In this document: one piece after another, positions 36,012 to 44,300 of the stretch
How the letters are laid out: the number at the start of each line of letters is the position of its first letter
How positions within the stretch are numbered: position 1 is the first letter of the stretch
Source: an uncultured Anderseniella sp.
Lineage (GTDB): Bacteria > Pseudomonadota > Alphaproteobacteria > Rhizobiales > Aestuariivirgaceae
Direction: 5' to 3'
DNA length: 64,000 nucleotides
Assembly: GCA_947488295.1 (NCBI GenBank)
Contig: CANKYU010000002.1
Location: 992,001-1,056,000 of the forward strand
Translations under genes and position numbers: made by a program
Notes under the pieces: generated by a model
What the model was told of the DNA's origin: nothing
What the model saw: the letters and a program-made list of their open reading frames with translations, nothing else
Database searches by the model: none

Positions 36012-36884
36012 CTAGACGGCCTGTTTCAACCAGTCCGCAAAGTCCGCCACATCCGGATTGGAGGTCGCGTCGGACGGATAGGCCAGATAATATCCGAAGT
36101 CGGACAACTCGGCATCGCATAACCGGTGAAGTGTGCCGGCCTGAAGTTCGGCTTCCACAAGCCTGTCATTGAGCGCTATGCCCTGGCCGTCGATCACCGC
36201 CTGCACCCGGACGTTGGGATCGGGAATGATCAGGCTATCAGCCTGACCCAGATAGGGCAGGCTGGCGACCTTGAACCATTGCGACCAGGCTGTGCTGTCC
36301 TGCCGGTCGCGCAGCAGCGTAAGTTTCTCGAACGCTGTCTTCAGGCCCAGATCGCGGACGAAGTTGAGAGCCTCGGCGTTTCCGCACGGCCAGGCCGGGC
36401 AGGAAAACAGTTTTTCGATCTCAACGTCGTTCCACGCACCATTGCCCCAGCGGATGGCAAGGTCCACACCTTCCGCCCTGAGGTTGTGCAGATCAATCAT
36501 CGGCTGCACCCGCAGGCGGATGTCGGGATGGGCCCGCATGAAATCCATCAGCCGTGGAGACAGCCAGCGCGAGGCGAAGTAGGTCGTGACCCCTATTGTC
36601 AATGTGCGTGAATTTGACTGCCGGAGTTCGCCGATCTTTTTCTCCAGACCGCCAAACGCCGACTGCGTCGCAAGCAGCAGTTCCCGGCCTTTCAGTGTCA
36701 GAGAAATGCCGCGCGGCAGCCGCTTGAACAGGTCAAAGTCCAGTTCCGCTTCCAGCTGCCTGATCTGGTGGCTGACGGCACCTTTGGTCAGGCACAACTC
36801 TTCCGCAGCGGAGGAAAAGCTGCCGTGTTGTGCCACGATGTTGAAAACGCGCAGGTTATCGAAATGCCGGAACCTCATTACCAA
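36012..36884 (-). CDS. LysR-family transcriptional regulator (GcvA-like)
   Basis: This regulator has 290 residues with an N-terminal winged helix-turn-helix (about residues 5-62, including FSSAAEELCLTKGAVSHQIR, quoted to residue limit) and a C-terminal ligand domain. The RHFDNLRVFNIVAQHGSF opening resembles GcvA-type regulators. It is divergent from a GcvT-like aminomethyltransferase gene, the classic arrangement of a LysR protein and its target, so it probably activates that gene. The ligand is unknown. Confidence 0.9.
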   Translation of the reverse strand: MVMRFRHFDNLRVFNIVAQHGSFSSAAEELCLTKGAVSHQIRQLEAELDFDLFKRLPRGISLTLKGRELLLATQSAFGGLEKKIGELRQSNSRTLTIGVTTYFASRWLSPRLMDFMRAHPDIRLRVQPMIDLHNLRAEGVDLAIRWGNGAWNDVEIEKLFSCPAWPCGNAEALNFVRDLGLKTAFEKLTLLRDRQDSTAWSQWFKVASLPYLGQADSLIIPDPNVRVQAVIDGQGIALNDRLVEAELQAGTLHRLCDAELSDFGYYLAYPSDATSNPDVADFADWLKQAV

Positions 36885-36958
36885 CGTATAATTCTGTTAG
36901 CCGGTTAGTGCAAAACTATTCGATTTTCAGGCGGCATTTTCCAATTGAGACTGCCAAT

Positions 36959-36981
36959 CGGCGCTGTTTGCTCAGGCGCCG
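36959..36981. promoter_or_regulatory. Inverted repeat in the LysR/GcvT-like divergent promoter
   Basis: CGGCGC (36959-36964) and GCGCCG (36976-36981) form a 6-bp perfect dyad with an 11-base spacer, 79 bases before the GcvT-like start. LysR proteins bind interrupted dyads with about this spacing (T-N11-A logic), but the arms are GC-rich rather than T/A, so this is only a candidate. Confidence 0.3.
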
Positions 36982-37059
36982 TTCGTTTTGAGATCAGTCT
37001 GATTGTACGCACGCCATGCCGTGCCGGGCGAACAGGCTTAAGTGAAACCGGAGATGACA

Positions 37060-38157
37060 ATGACTGAAGAACTCAGCCGCACCTCGGCACTTGCGTCACG
37101 CCATACCGCGCTTGGTTCGGGTCTTGAAGACTGGAACGGGATGGGGACTGCGTGGACTTACACAACCGATCCCAATGACGAGCATGATGCGGTGCGCGAG
37201 CGTGCCGGCATGTTCGACATGTCACCGTTGAAGAAGGTCATTGTTTCAGGTGTTGACGCGGCAGCGGTTCTGGATCATCTCACCACCCGGGACGTGAGCC
37301 GCATTGCCGGGGGCGAAGCGGCTTATCTGTCGGTTCTCACCGATGCGGGCACCATGGCGGACGATGCAATTGTCTACAATAACGGCAATGGTGAATGGAT
37401 GATCGTGCATGGCTCCGGTGAGACCATGGCCCTGCTGGACGCGTCGGCTGCCGGTAATTCCGTCACCGTGCAGTTTACCGACGACCTGCATGATGTGTCG
37501 GTGCAAGGGCCCGGCTCGTTGAAAACACTGGATGCCCACTGTGATATTGAATTGGCAGGTCTGGCTTACTTCGAGCACACGGCAGCAACTCTTTTTGGTC
37601 ATCCGTGCCGCATTTCGCGCACCGGGTATTCCGGTGAACGGGGCTATGAAATCTTTGCCGATGCGGCCGTCATTGGCGATATCTGGGACCGGCTGGTTGA
37701 CGAAGGCGTGATGCCATGCTCGTTCACCGCCCTCGACAAGGTTCGCATAGAGGCGGGACTGCTGTTTTACGGCTATGACATGACCAGCGACCACACGCCT
37801 TACGAAGTCGGCCTGGGTTTTACCGTCAGCAAGTCAAAAGCCGGTTACCGGGGATGCGAGGCACTGGCGGCTGCCAAAGGCAAAGAGAAGATCAACAATG
37901 TCTGCCTGGTGATTGATCATGAAGACATGGTCAATGGCGGAGAAGAGCTGTCGGCAAACGGTTCTGTGGTCGGCGTGGTAAACAGTCCATGTTTCTCGCA
38001 CCGGCTGGGCACGTCACTGGCCCTGGCGCACGTTTCTCCGGCGGTTGCGCAGCCTGGTACGAAGCTGAATGTAGCGGGAGGTGATATTGCCACGACCGCA
38101 ACCGTGGTTGCCATGCCGATCCATGATCCGCAAAAACAACGAACCCATCAGGACTGA
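37060..38157 (+). CDS. GcvT-like aminomethyltransferase/folate-dependent demethylase
   Basis: This 365-residue protein belongs to the GcvT superfamily, which passes one-carbon units to tetrahydrofolate. Family hallmarks are GMFDMSPLKKVIVSG, LDHLTTRDVSRI, the GYSGERGYEIF motif, and ALDKVRIEAGLLFYGYD in the second half, where the folate-binding acidic residue lies. There are no gcvH or gcvP genes here, so this is probably not the glycine cleavage T protein but a demethylase for another methylated substrate, perhaps DMSP- or betaine-like. ATG 37060 follows CCGGAG; GTG 37042 and ATG 37054 are alternatives. Confidence 0.85.
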   Translation: MTEELSRTSALASRHTALGSGLEDWNGMGTAWTYTTDPNDEHDAVRERAGMFDMSPLKKVIVSGVDAAAVLDHLTTRDVSRIAGGEAAYLSVLTDAGTMADDAIVYNNGNGEWMIVHGSGETMALLDASAAGNSVTVQFTDDLHDVSVQGPGSLKTLDAHCDIELAGLAYFEHTAATLFGHPCRISRTGYSGERGYEIFADAAVIGDIWDRLVDEGVMPCSFTALDKVRIEAGLLFYGYDMTSDHTPYEVGLGFTVSKSKAGYRGCEALAAAKGKEKINNVCLVIDHEDMVNGGEELSANGSVVGVVNSPCFSHRLGTSLALAHVSPAVAQPGTKLNVAGGDIATTATVVAMPIHDPQKQRTHQD

Positions 38158-38162
38158 TAGGG

Positions 38163-38564
38163 TTATTCGGTGTTTTTGGCTTCGGTCCGCAGTTTTTCAA
38201 CCGTTTCCCTGGCCCGCTCAAGATGGTCGTCGGTTACGTGGGTGCGGATCAGGCCGAAGGCGGTCAGCAGTACCGTCATGTCATCGGTAAACCCGAAGCC
38301 CAGAATGAAATCGGGAACCACATCAAACGGCATGATGAAGTAGGCAAGTGCGGCCAGCAGCATGGCTTTGGTGCGAAACGGGGTGGCGGGATCAAACGCG
38401 GCGTAGTAGGCGGCCACGACCTGATCGGCCATCGGGATGCGGGCGAGATTGCGCTGCAGCTTGGACCAGAAGCCCTTGCGAACGGTTTCTTCATTGCGAT
38501 CATATGTGCCCGGCATAAGGATATCATCACCCTCAATGTCCGGATATTGCTGCTGTTTGGTCAT
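38163..38564 (-). CDS. YkvA-family (DUF1232) protein
   Basis: This small membrane-associated protein has 133 residues. The DUF1232 core is visible as KAMLLAALAYFIMPFDVVPD followed by LGFTDD-like residues (GFGFTDDMTVL), forming a hydrophobic hairpin around residues 68-95 with the conserved DxVPD. Function is unknown; eukaryotic relatives include RNF170-type proteins. It converges with the GcvT-like gene five bases away. Confidence 0.88.
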   Translation of the reverse strand: MTKQQQYPDIEGDDILMPGTYDRNEETVRKGFWSKLQRNLARIPMADQVVAAYYAAFDPATPFRTKAMLLAALAYFIMPFDVVPDFILGFGFTDDMTVLLTAFGLIRTHVTDDHLERARETVEKLRTEAKNTE

Positions 38565-38670
38565 GATTCATTCCCCCGGTGTTGAAACTAGGTGCTGACT
38601 TGCATATGGAAACTGCACAGTAAGGTTACAAGATACCGCTGTCGGCAGCGTAATTGAGGAAGGATGTGGA

Positions 38671-39456
38671 ATGAACATTGTTGAGGGCATGGCTGCTGTT
38701 GTGACTGGTGGTGCTTCAGGTCTGGGGGAGGCAAGCGCGCGGGCATTGGCTGCCGCGGGTGCCAGGGTTGCCGTGTTCGACATGAACGCGGAACGCGGCG
38801 AACAGGTCGCGTCCGACATTTCCGGTATTTTTGTGCATGCCGACGTGACCTCTGATGACAGTGCCGCTGCCGGTCTTCAGAAGGCCCGTGCCGCCCATGG
38901 CCAGGAACGGGTGCTGGTCAATTGTGCCGGCATTGCCATCGGTGAGAAAACCGCCGGCATCGACAAGAAGACCGGCGAGGCGCGGTTTCATGCACTGGCA
39001 AGTTTTGAAAAAACCATTGCGGTAAACCTTGTCGGCACGTTCAACATGATCTCCAAATGTGCAGCCGGCATGATCGCAGGCGAACCGGTCACAGAGGACG
39101 GCGGGCGTGGCGTGATCATCAATACGGCTTCCATCGCCGGTACCGACGGCCAGATCGGACAGGTCGCCTACGCCGCATCCAAGGGTGGTGTGATCGGCCT
39201 GACCCTGCCGGTTGCGCGCGACCTGATGCGCGACGGTGTCAGGTGCTGCACCATCATGCCGGGGTTGTTCCACACACCGATGGTCGCCGGATTGCCGGAC
39301 GACGTGCGCGCCGCGCTGGCCGCCAATGTGCCGTTTCCGGCGCGCCTCGGCGACCCGTCGGAATACGCAAAGCTGGCGCTGGCCATCATCGACAATGACA
39401 TGCTGAACGGCGAGTGCATCAGGCTTGACGGCGCGCTGCGCATGGCACCGCGTTAA
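38671..39456 (+). CDS. SDR-family 3-hydroxyacyl-CoA dehydrogenase (HSD10-like)
   Basis: This short-chain dehydrogenase has 261 residues. TGGASGLGEA starts at residue 12, NCAG replaces NNAG, and Ser154, Tyr167 and Lys171 form the catalytic set. The long loop between strands 4 and 5 (GEKTAGIDKKTGE) and the C-terminal NGECIRLDGALRM are typical of type II 3-hydroxyacyl-CoA dehydrogenases (HSD17B10). It would oxidise short or branched 3-hydroxyacyl-CoA. AGGAAGG precedes the ATG. It is about 1.2 kb from the EMC gene mcd, in keeping with acyl-CoA metabolism. Confidence 0.88.
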   Translation: MNIVEGMAAVVTGGASGLGEASARALAAAGARVAVFDMNAERGEQVASDISGIFVHADVTSDDSAAAGLQKARAAHGQERVLVNCAGIAIGEKTAGIDKKTGEARFHALASFEKTIAVNLVGTFNMISKCAAGMIAGEPVTEDGGRGVIINTASIAGTDGQIGQVAYAASKGGVIGLTLPVARDLMRDGVRCCTIMPGLFHTPMVAGLPDDVRAALAANVPFPARLGDPSEYAKLALAIIDNDMLNGECIRLDGALRMAPR

Positions 39457-39471
39457 GATCAGGAAAACAGT

Positions 39472-39660
39472 CTACCTGCCGGTGATGTAGATCACGCCCA
39501 TAATGACGATGACGGCCACAAACTGCAGCAGCACACGGGCGCGCATCAGCTTTTGCGATGTGTTGCTGTCGCCACCCCGCATCATGTTCAGCAGGCCCAG
39601 ACCCAGAACTACAGCCACTGCAAACACGGACACAGGGACCAGATAATCGACAAACGACAT
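39472..39660 (-). CDS. HIG1-type twin-transmembrane small protein
   Basis: This 62-residue protein has two predicted membrane helices (about residues 4-24 and 41-60) joined by a short charged loop with MRGGDSN and SQKLMRARV, the pattern of alphaproteobacterial HIG1-domain proteins. Eukaryotic HIG1 proteins tune cytochrome oxidase. ATG 39660 follows AGAGG at four bases; the longer upstream frame runs into the neighbouring SDR gene and is not family-like. It converges with the SDR at 38671-39456. Confidence 0.82.
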   Translation of the reverse strand: MSFVDYLVPVSVFAVAVVLGLGLLNMMRGGDSNTSQKLMRARVLLQFVAVIVIMGVIYITGR

Positions 39661-39736
39661 AATGCCTCTAAGGCCTTTCCCCGCCGCACGGGTTTCGTGC
39701 ATCCGGAACGCCTGATTGAAGGGACGAACCCTTGGT

Positions 39737-40627
39737 TTACGATGACCTGAGAGCCAGTTTTTCCTGCAAGCGGTCAGGTAGAAGACGGCGCGCCAACGCC
39801 GCCAACCTGGTCGTATAGGTAACATGATAATGCGGTTTCGGGTTGGCGCTTTCCGTCGCATGTATCAGGCAGTCAAGGACGGCATCGGGGCCAAGCCGGT
39901 ATTGCGGCAGCAAGCCGTTACCGGTCAATTTCCGGGCTTGTTCAGGTGTTTCCAGCGCGGCAGGTTCCGGGCCTGCTATCGCTTCCATCTCAGCCAGGCG
40001 TTTGGCATACAGCGCATGATGGCGCGAGCCGGCGGTATCAATATTGTTCCGCAAGGCGTTCAGCGCCCGCTGTGTGAAGCGTGACCGGATCGGACCGGGC
40101 TGGATGGCGCTGACCCTTATGCCGGAACCGTGCAATTCCAGCCGAAGCGTGTCGGTGAGGCCTTCCAGCGCAAACTTCGAGGCATTGTAGGCACCGCGAT
40201 AAGGCGCTGCGATAATGCCAAGCACCGAAGAACACTGCACGATGCGTCCCGACCCCCGGTCGCGCATGGCCGGGATCAGGCGGGTTGTCAGGTCGTGCCA
40301 GCCAAAGAAATTGGCCTCGAACTGTTCGCGCAGAACCTCCACCGACAGGTCTTCCACAAGGCCGGGTTGACCATAGGCGCCATTGTTGAAAACCGCATCG
40401 AGCTTGTTATCTGCAAGTTTCAGCGTCTCGTCTGCGCAGGCTGCAATTGACGAGGCATCGGTGTAGTCGAGCTGCAGTGCATCCAGACCTTCGGACTTCA
40501 GCATTGCAATGTCCTGTTTGTTACGCGCCGTGGCAATAACCCGCCAGCCGCGCTGTTGCATGCCGATTGCACAGGTGTAGCCGATGCCGGACGAACATCC
40601 GGTGATGAGGATGGTACGTGCCGTCAT
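39737..40627 (-). CDS. SDR-family oxidoreductase
   Basis: This 296-residue short-chain dehydrogenase has TGCSSGIG at residues 9-16, NNGAYG in place of NNAG, and Ser134, Tyr147 and Lys151. The Arg after strand 2 (ATARN) suggests NADP. A C-terminal helical extension (about 230-296) resembles the retinol-dehydrogenase-like group. It lies six bases after mcd on the same strand, so it may be cotranscribed with that EMC gene, but no role in the pathway is known for it. Confidence 0.85.
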   Translation of the reverse strand: MTARTILITGCSSGIGYTCAIGMQQRGWRVIATARNKQDIAMLKSEGLDALQLDYTDASSIAACADETLKLADNKLDAVFNNGAYGQPGLVEDLSVEVLREQFEANFFGWHDLTTRLIPAMRDRGSGRIVQCSSVLGIIAAPYRGAYNASKFALEGLTDTLRLELHGSGIRVSAIQPGPIRSRFTQRALNALRNNIDTAGSRHHALYAKRLAEMEAIAGPEPAALETPEQARKLTGNGLLPQYRLGPDAVLDCLIHATESANPKPHYHVTYTTRLAALARRLLPDRLQEKLALRSS

Positions 40628-40633
40628 GTATTT

Positions 40634-42322
40634 CTAGTTACCCTGTTCCAGCAGGCGGCGGGCGATGACCTGAGCCTGAATTTCGCCGGCGCCTTCAAAG
40701 ATGTTGAGGATGCGGGCATCGCACAGCACGCGGCTGATCTGATATTCCAGGGCGAAGCCGTTGCCGCCGTGGATCTGCAGCGCGTTGTCCGCACATGTCC
40801 AGGCAACGCGCGCGCCTAAGAGCTTGGCCATGCCGGCTTCCACGTCGCAACGGCGGTCGGCGTCCTTTTCACGGGCCGAGAAATACGACAGCTGCCGGGC
40901 TGCCATGATTTCGGCTGCCATCAGGGCCAGTTTGTCGGCGATGCGCGGGAACGACACGATGGGCTTGGCGAACTGCACCCGGTCGGTGGCGTATTGCAGG
41001 CCGAGATCGAGGGCGTTCTGGGCAACGCCGATGGCGCGGGCCGCGGTCTGGATGCGGGCAGACTCGAATGTCTGCATGAGCTGCTTGAAGCCCTGACCCT
41101 CTTCGCCGCCCAGCAGGTTCTCCGCCTTGACCTCGAAATCTTCAAAGCGAATTTCATATTCCTTCATGCCGCGGTATCCGAGGACTTCAATTTCGCCGCC
41201 GGACATGCCGTCGACAGGAAACGGGTCAGTATCATCGCCGCGCGGTTTCTCCGCCAGAAACATGGACAGGCCCTTGTAACCCGGTTCATCCGGATTGGTG
41301 CGGACCAGCAGGGTCATCACATCGGCACGCACCGGATGGGTGATCCAGGTCTTGTTGCCGGTGACCTTGTAGACATCGCCCTCTTTAACGGCACGGGTAC
41401 GCAATGAAGCCAGGTCGGAGCCTGTGTTGGGCTCGGTGAAAACCGCGGTCGGCAGAACCTCGCCGGACGCAATGGCAGGCAACCACTTTTCCTTCTGCGC
41501 TTGCGTACCGCCGGCGATAATCAGCTCGGCGGCGATTTCGGGCCTGGTGCCCAGCGAACCGATGGCAATCCAGCCACGTGACAGTTCTTCCGACACCACG
41601 CACATGCTTTCCTTGCCCAGGCCCATGCCGCCGTACTGTTCCGGCAAAGTGAGCGCAAACACGCCAAGGTCGGCAAGCTTGGCGATGATCTCAAGCGGCA
41701 CATAGTCGTTATTGCAATGCCAGTCGTGGGCGTGGGGGGCGACGTTCTCCTCGATGAAGCGGTTCATCTGGGAGCGCATTTCGTCAAGCATGCCGTCGAG
41801 ACCGCAATCACCCGTCGTGAGATTGGCGCGGCTGTCGATCATCAGCTCCACCAGTCGCGCACGGCTGGCAGGTGTTGAGCCGGAGTGCAACAGGTCACCA
41901 CACGCTCCATCCTGCAATTTCGCAGACGCGGCTGCCGGAATGGCCAGTTCATGCAACCGGATGAACTCCTGCCCGTTCATCGGGATGCCACCGGCAACGT
42001 GATTGAGATACTCGCCAAATACCACCTGGGCGATCAGCTGCTCCAGTTCTGTAAGGCGTCCTTCGCTCGCCAGTGCATCGTGCCAGGCGCAGATGTTTCG
42101 CAGTGTCTCGGTGTATGTGGCCAACCAGGCCAGACCGTGTACGGCGTGCTGCTCCAGCTCCACGGCGGCCGAAGATACGCGCCCGTCAACCACGACGCGC
42201 TCGATCATATTGGCGCGCGCATGTGCGAACAGTGTGTCCACTTCCCTGACGGCTGAAGCCATCGCTTCACTCAGACCAGGCAGTACGGCGGATACGGGGC
42301 GAATATCTTCAGCTAGGCTCAT
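40634..42322 (-). CDS. mcd: (2S)-methylsuccinyl-CoA dehydrogenase
   Basis: This acyl-CoA dehydrogenase has 562 residues, with an extra N-terminal helical domain (about 1-180) ahead of the standard fold. That layout is typical of methylsuccinyl-CoA dehydrogenase of the EMC pathway, which forms mesaconyl-CoA. Family motifs are TEPNTGSDLASL for flavin binding, the KTWITHPVRADVM segment, and FEGAGEIQ near the C-terminus with the position of the catalytic glutamate. ccr and ecm lie within 6 kb, which supports the call. GAGGAA precedes the ATG. A branched-chain dehydrogenase is the alternative. Confidence 0.85.
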   Translation of the reverse strand: MSLAEDIRPVSAVLPGLSEAMASAVREVDTLFAHARANMIERVVVDGRVSSAAVELEQHAVHGLAWLATYTETLRNICAWHDALASEGRLTELEQLIAQVVFGEYLNHVAGGIPMNGQEFIRLHELAIPAAASAKLQDGACGDLLHSGSTPASRARLVELMIDSRANLTTGDCGLDGMLDEMRSQMNRFIEENVAPHAHDWHCNNDYVPLEIIAKLADLGVFALTLPEQYGGMGLGKESMCVVSEELSRGWIAIGSLGTRPEIAAELIIAGGTQAQKEKWLPAIASGEVLPTAVFTEPNTGSDLASLRTRAVKEGDVYKVTGNKTWITHPVRADVMTLLVRTNPDEPGYKGLSMFLAEKPRGDDTDPFPVDGMSGGEIEVLGYRGMKEYEIRFEDFEVKAENLLGGEEGQGFKQLMQTFESARIQTAARAIGVAQNALDLGLQYATDRVQFAKPIVSFPRIADKLALMAAEIMAARQLSYFSAREKDADRRCDVEAGMAKLLGARVAWTCADNALQIHGGNGFALEYQISRVLCDARILNIFEGAGEIQAQVIARRLLEQGN

Positions 42323-42398
42323 TGTGTTTCCTCGGGAGCGACCGGTTCAGGCGGCGACGGGATCGTGTGTATCTTGTCGACGGCAGTATAACGGTGAA

Positions 42399-42412
42399 TT
42401 GCTGCGGTGCAA
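42399..42412. promoter_or_regulatory. TTGC-N6-GCAA dyad upstream of mcd
   Basis: TTGCTGCGGTGCAA lies 77-90 bases before the mcd start (one more base pair on the outside, A/T). It shares TGCTGCNNTGCAA with the site upstream of ccr. Confidence 0.4.
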
Positions 42413-42423
42413 TATAACCAGAC

Positions 42424-43335
42424 TCACGACTTTCGGGTAGCCAGCATGACCGCGCCTGCGCAGACAATCATGCCGGCGATCTGAACAGGAAGCATCTGCT
42501 CATCAAACATCAGCCAGGCGATAACCGCCGTGACGCCCGGCACCAGGTAAAACAGGGTTGTAACCCGGGAAATCTCGCCATGCCTGATCATGATATACAG
42601 CATGGAAATTGCTCCTATCGAGAGGACGAAGACGAGCCACACCATGGCGAAGATCACTGGCTCGTTCCAGGTGATCTGATAGCTTTCGGTGGCCAGGGCG
42701 ATGACGCCGGTGACAATGGCGGCGCCGGTGAACTGCCAGGCATTGCCGGTGCGCAGATCGACATCGCTCATGAAACGTTTCTGATAGATCGATCCGAACG
42801 TGATCGACAACATGGCAAGTATGTTTGCGCCCACGGTCAGGGGCGTGATACCGGCAGCATCGAGGGTGAATTTCGGCCACACAACGAGCCCTACGCCAGC
42901 CAGCCCGATCAGCAGGCCGGCCCAGTGGCGCGCCGTGATGCGCTCAGACAGCATCACGCCGGCCAGGATGGCCGTCATCAGCGGTTGCAGGCCAACGATC
43001 AGGGCTGACACGCCCGCCGGCATGCCTTTCCAGATCGACCAGAATACGAAACCGAGATAGCCACCATGGATCAGCGCGCCGGTAACCAGGCATTGCACCG
43101 TGGTGCGCCTGTCCGGCCATGATGCCCGCATGACCAATGCCACCACGGCAAGCAGCACCGCCACAATGGCAAACCGGATCGACAGGAAGCTGAATGGCTC
43201 GGCATATGGTGCCGACAGCCGCGATCCTATGAATCCGGTGGCCCAGAACAAGACGAAGACGGCTGGGATGAGCCCGAGCCAGCTTGGCGCACCTTTAATG
43301 GTGCTTTGCATTTTGTCATGGCCGGGCGATGTCAT
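42424..43335 (-). CDS. DMT-superfamily (EamA) transporter
   Basis: This inner-membrane protein of 303 residues has about ten predicted helices arranged as two EamA repeats, with the family segment ATGFIGSRLSAPYAEPFSF in the first helix pair (quoted in full to its limit) and GLQPLMTAILAGVMLSERIT in the fourth. EamA proteins export or import small metabolites and amino acids; the substrate cannot be told. It is upstream of mcd on the same strand with a 100-base gap that carries its own candidate regulatory dyad. ATG 43311 is an alternative start. Confidence 0.85.
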   Translation of the reverse strand: MTSPGHDKMQSTIKGAPSWLGLIPAVFVLFWATGFIGSRLSAPYAEPFSFLSIRFAIVAVLLAVVALVMRASWPDRRTTVQCLVTGALIHGGYLGFVFWSIWKGMPAGVSALIVGLQPLMTAILAGVMLSERITARHWAGLLIGLAGVGLVVWPKFTLDAAGITPLTVGANILAMLSITFGSIYQKRFMSDVDLRTGNAWQFTGAAIVTGVIALATESYQITWNEPVIFAMVWLVFVLSIGAISMLYIMIRHGEISRVTTLFYLVPGVTAVIAWLMFDEQMLPVQIAGMIVCAGAVMLATRKS

Positions 43336-43499
43336 GAAAGTCCGCGAGGTTTGCTGCGTTCAGGTTGCTATCGTGTTGGGTAGCTTGTTTGTAGGGACCA
43401 ACGCAAAGTTTTTTGTTCTGTGCACTTGTCTTGCGCGTTTCACATTCCATCTACCAATAGACGGAAAATTACCCTGATTGGCATGAAAGGCACACAAGC

Positions 43500-44255
43500 A
43501 TGTTCGACCCGCAAAAGCTCCTTGATCAATTCATGGGGTCCAACACCCAGAACCAGGACCAGAACGCAAATGCGCCGGCCCAGTCGGGCGGCGGTATTCC
43601 TGACGCGTTCAAGGGATTTGGCGGCGGACTGGCTGCCGGTGGTCTGGCAGGTTTGCTGCTGGGCACCAAGAAGGGCCGCAAGATGGCCGGCAGTGCTGCC
43701 AAAATTGGCGGCGTGGCGGTGTTGGGCGGGCTTGCCTACAAGGCCTACAATGACTGGCAGGCGTCCAAGGCGGGCGGGCCAGCTGCCGGACAGGCGTCGG
43801 GAGGACAGGCACCGAGCGAGCCAGCACCGCAGTCGCCGATGAAAAACGTAACGCCCGAGGCAGAGGGCACGGCCTTCCTTCCGGCACCTGAAGCAGAGCG
43901 CAATGCGCTGGGCGTGAAGATCATCCAGGCGATGATCGCTGCGGCAAAGGCGGACGGTCACATTGATGCACAGGAGCAGCAGCGCATTTTCGGCAAGTTC
44001 GACGAGGCCGGCCTCGGCATGGAGGAAAAAGCATTCCTGATGGACGAGTTGCGCAAGCCACTGGACATCGACGCCATTGTCGCGCTGGCCGACAATACCG
44101 AACAGGCTGTGGAAATCTACGCCGCATCCTGCCTGGCGATTGATCCGGATGATCCAGCCGAGCAGGCCTATCTGGCAATGCTGTCGGCGCGCCTCAAACT
44201 GGCGCCGGAGCTCAAGACGAATATTGAGGCGGAAGTTGCAAAGCTGGCGGTATGA
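43500..44255 (+). CDS. DUF533/TerB-like protein
   Basis: This 251-residue protein belongs to the DUF533 (YebE) family. The N-terminal 30 residues are Gln/Asn-rich, followed by a Gly-rich hydrophobic segment (about 38-75: GGGLAAGGLAGLLLGTKKGRK and onward) that may insert in a membrane. A Pro/Ala-rich linker follows, then an all-helical TerB-like domain (about 130-250) with KADGHIDAQEQQRI. TerB-like acidic helices may bind metal; biological role is unknown. A strong terminator follows. Confidence 0.8.
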   Translation: MFDPQKLLDQFMGSNTQNQDQNANAPAQSGGGIPDAFKGFGGGLAAGGLAGLLLGTKKGRKMAGSAAKIGGVAVLGGLAYKAYNDWQASKAGGPAAGQASGGQAPSEPAPQSPMKNVTPEAEGTAFLPAPEAERNALGVKIIQAMIAAAKADGHIDAQEQQRIFGKFDEAGLGMEEKAFLMDELRKPLDIDAIVALADNTEQAVEIYAASCLAIDPDDPAEQAYLAMLSARLKLAPELKTNIEAEVAKLAV

Positions 44256-44263
44256 CCGTGCAG

Positions 44264-44296
44264 GGATGTGGGCGAAGATACGCCCACATCCGTTTT
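44264..44296 (+). terminator. Rho-independent terminator after the DUF533 gene
   Basis: An 11-bp perfect stem (GGATGTGGGCG at 44264-44274, CGCCCACATCC at 44281-44291) with a six-base loop is followed by GTTTT. It lies between the convergent DUF533 and ccr genes and may block readthrough both ways, although only the plus strand has the T-run. Confidence 0.88.
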
Positions 44297-44300
44297 ACAG

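Noticed and set aside
42424..43335. EamA transporter as part of the EMC pathway
   Set aside because: The family is too broad to assign a substrate. Position next to mcd alone does not support a pathway role.
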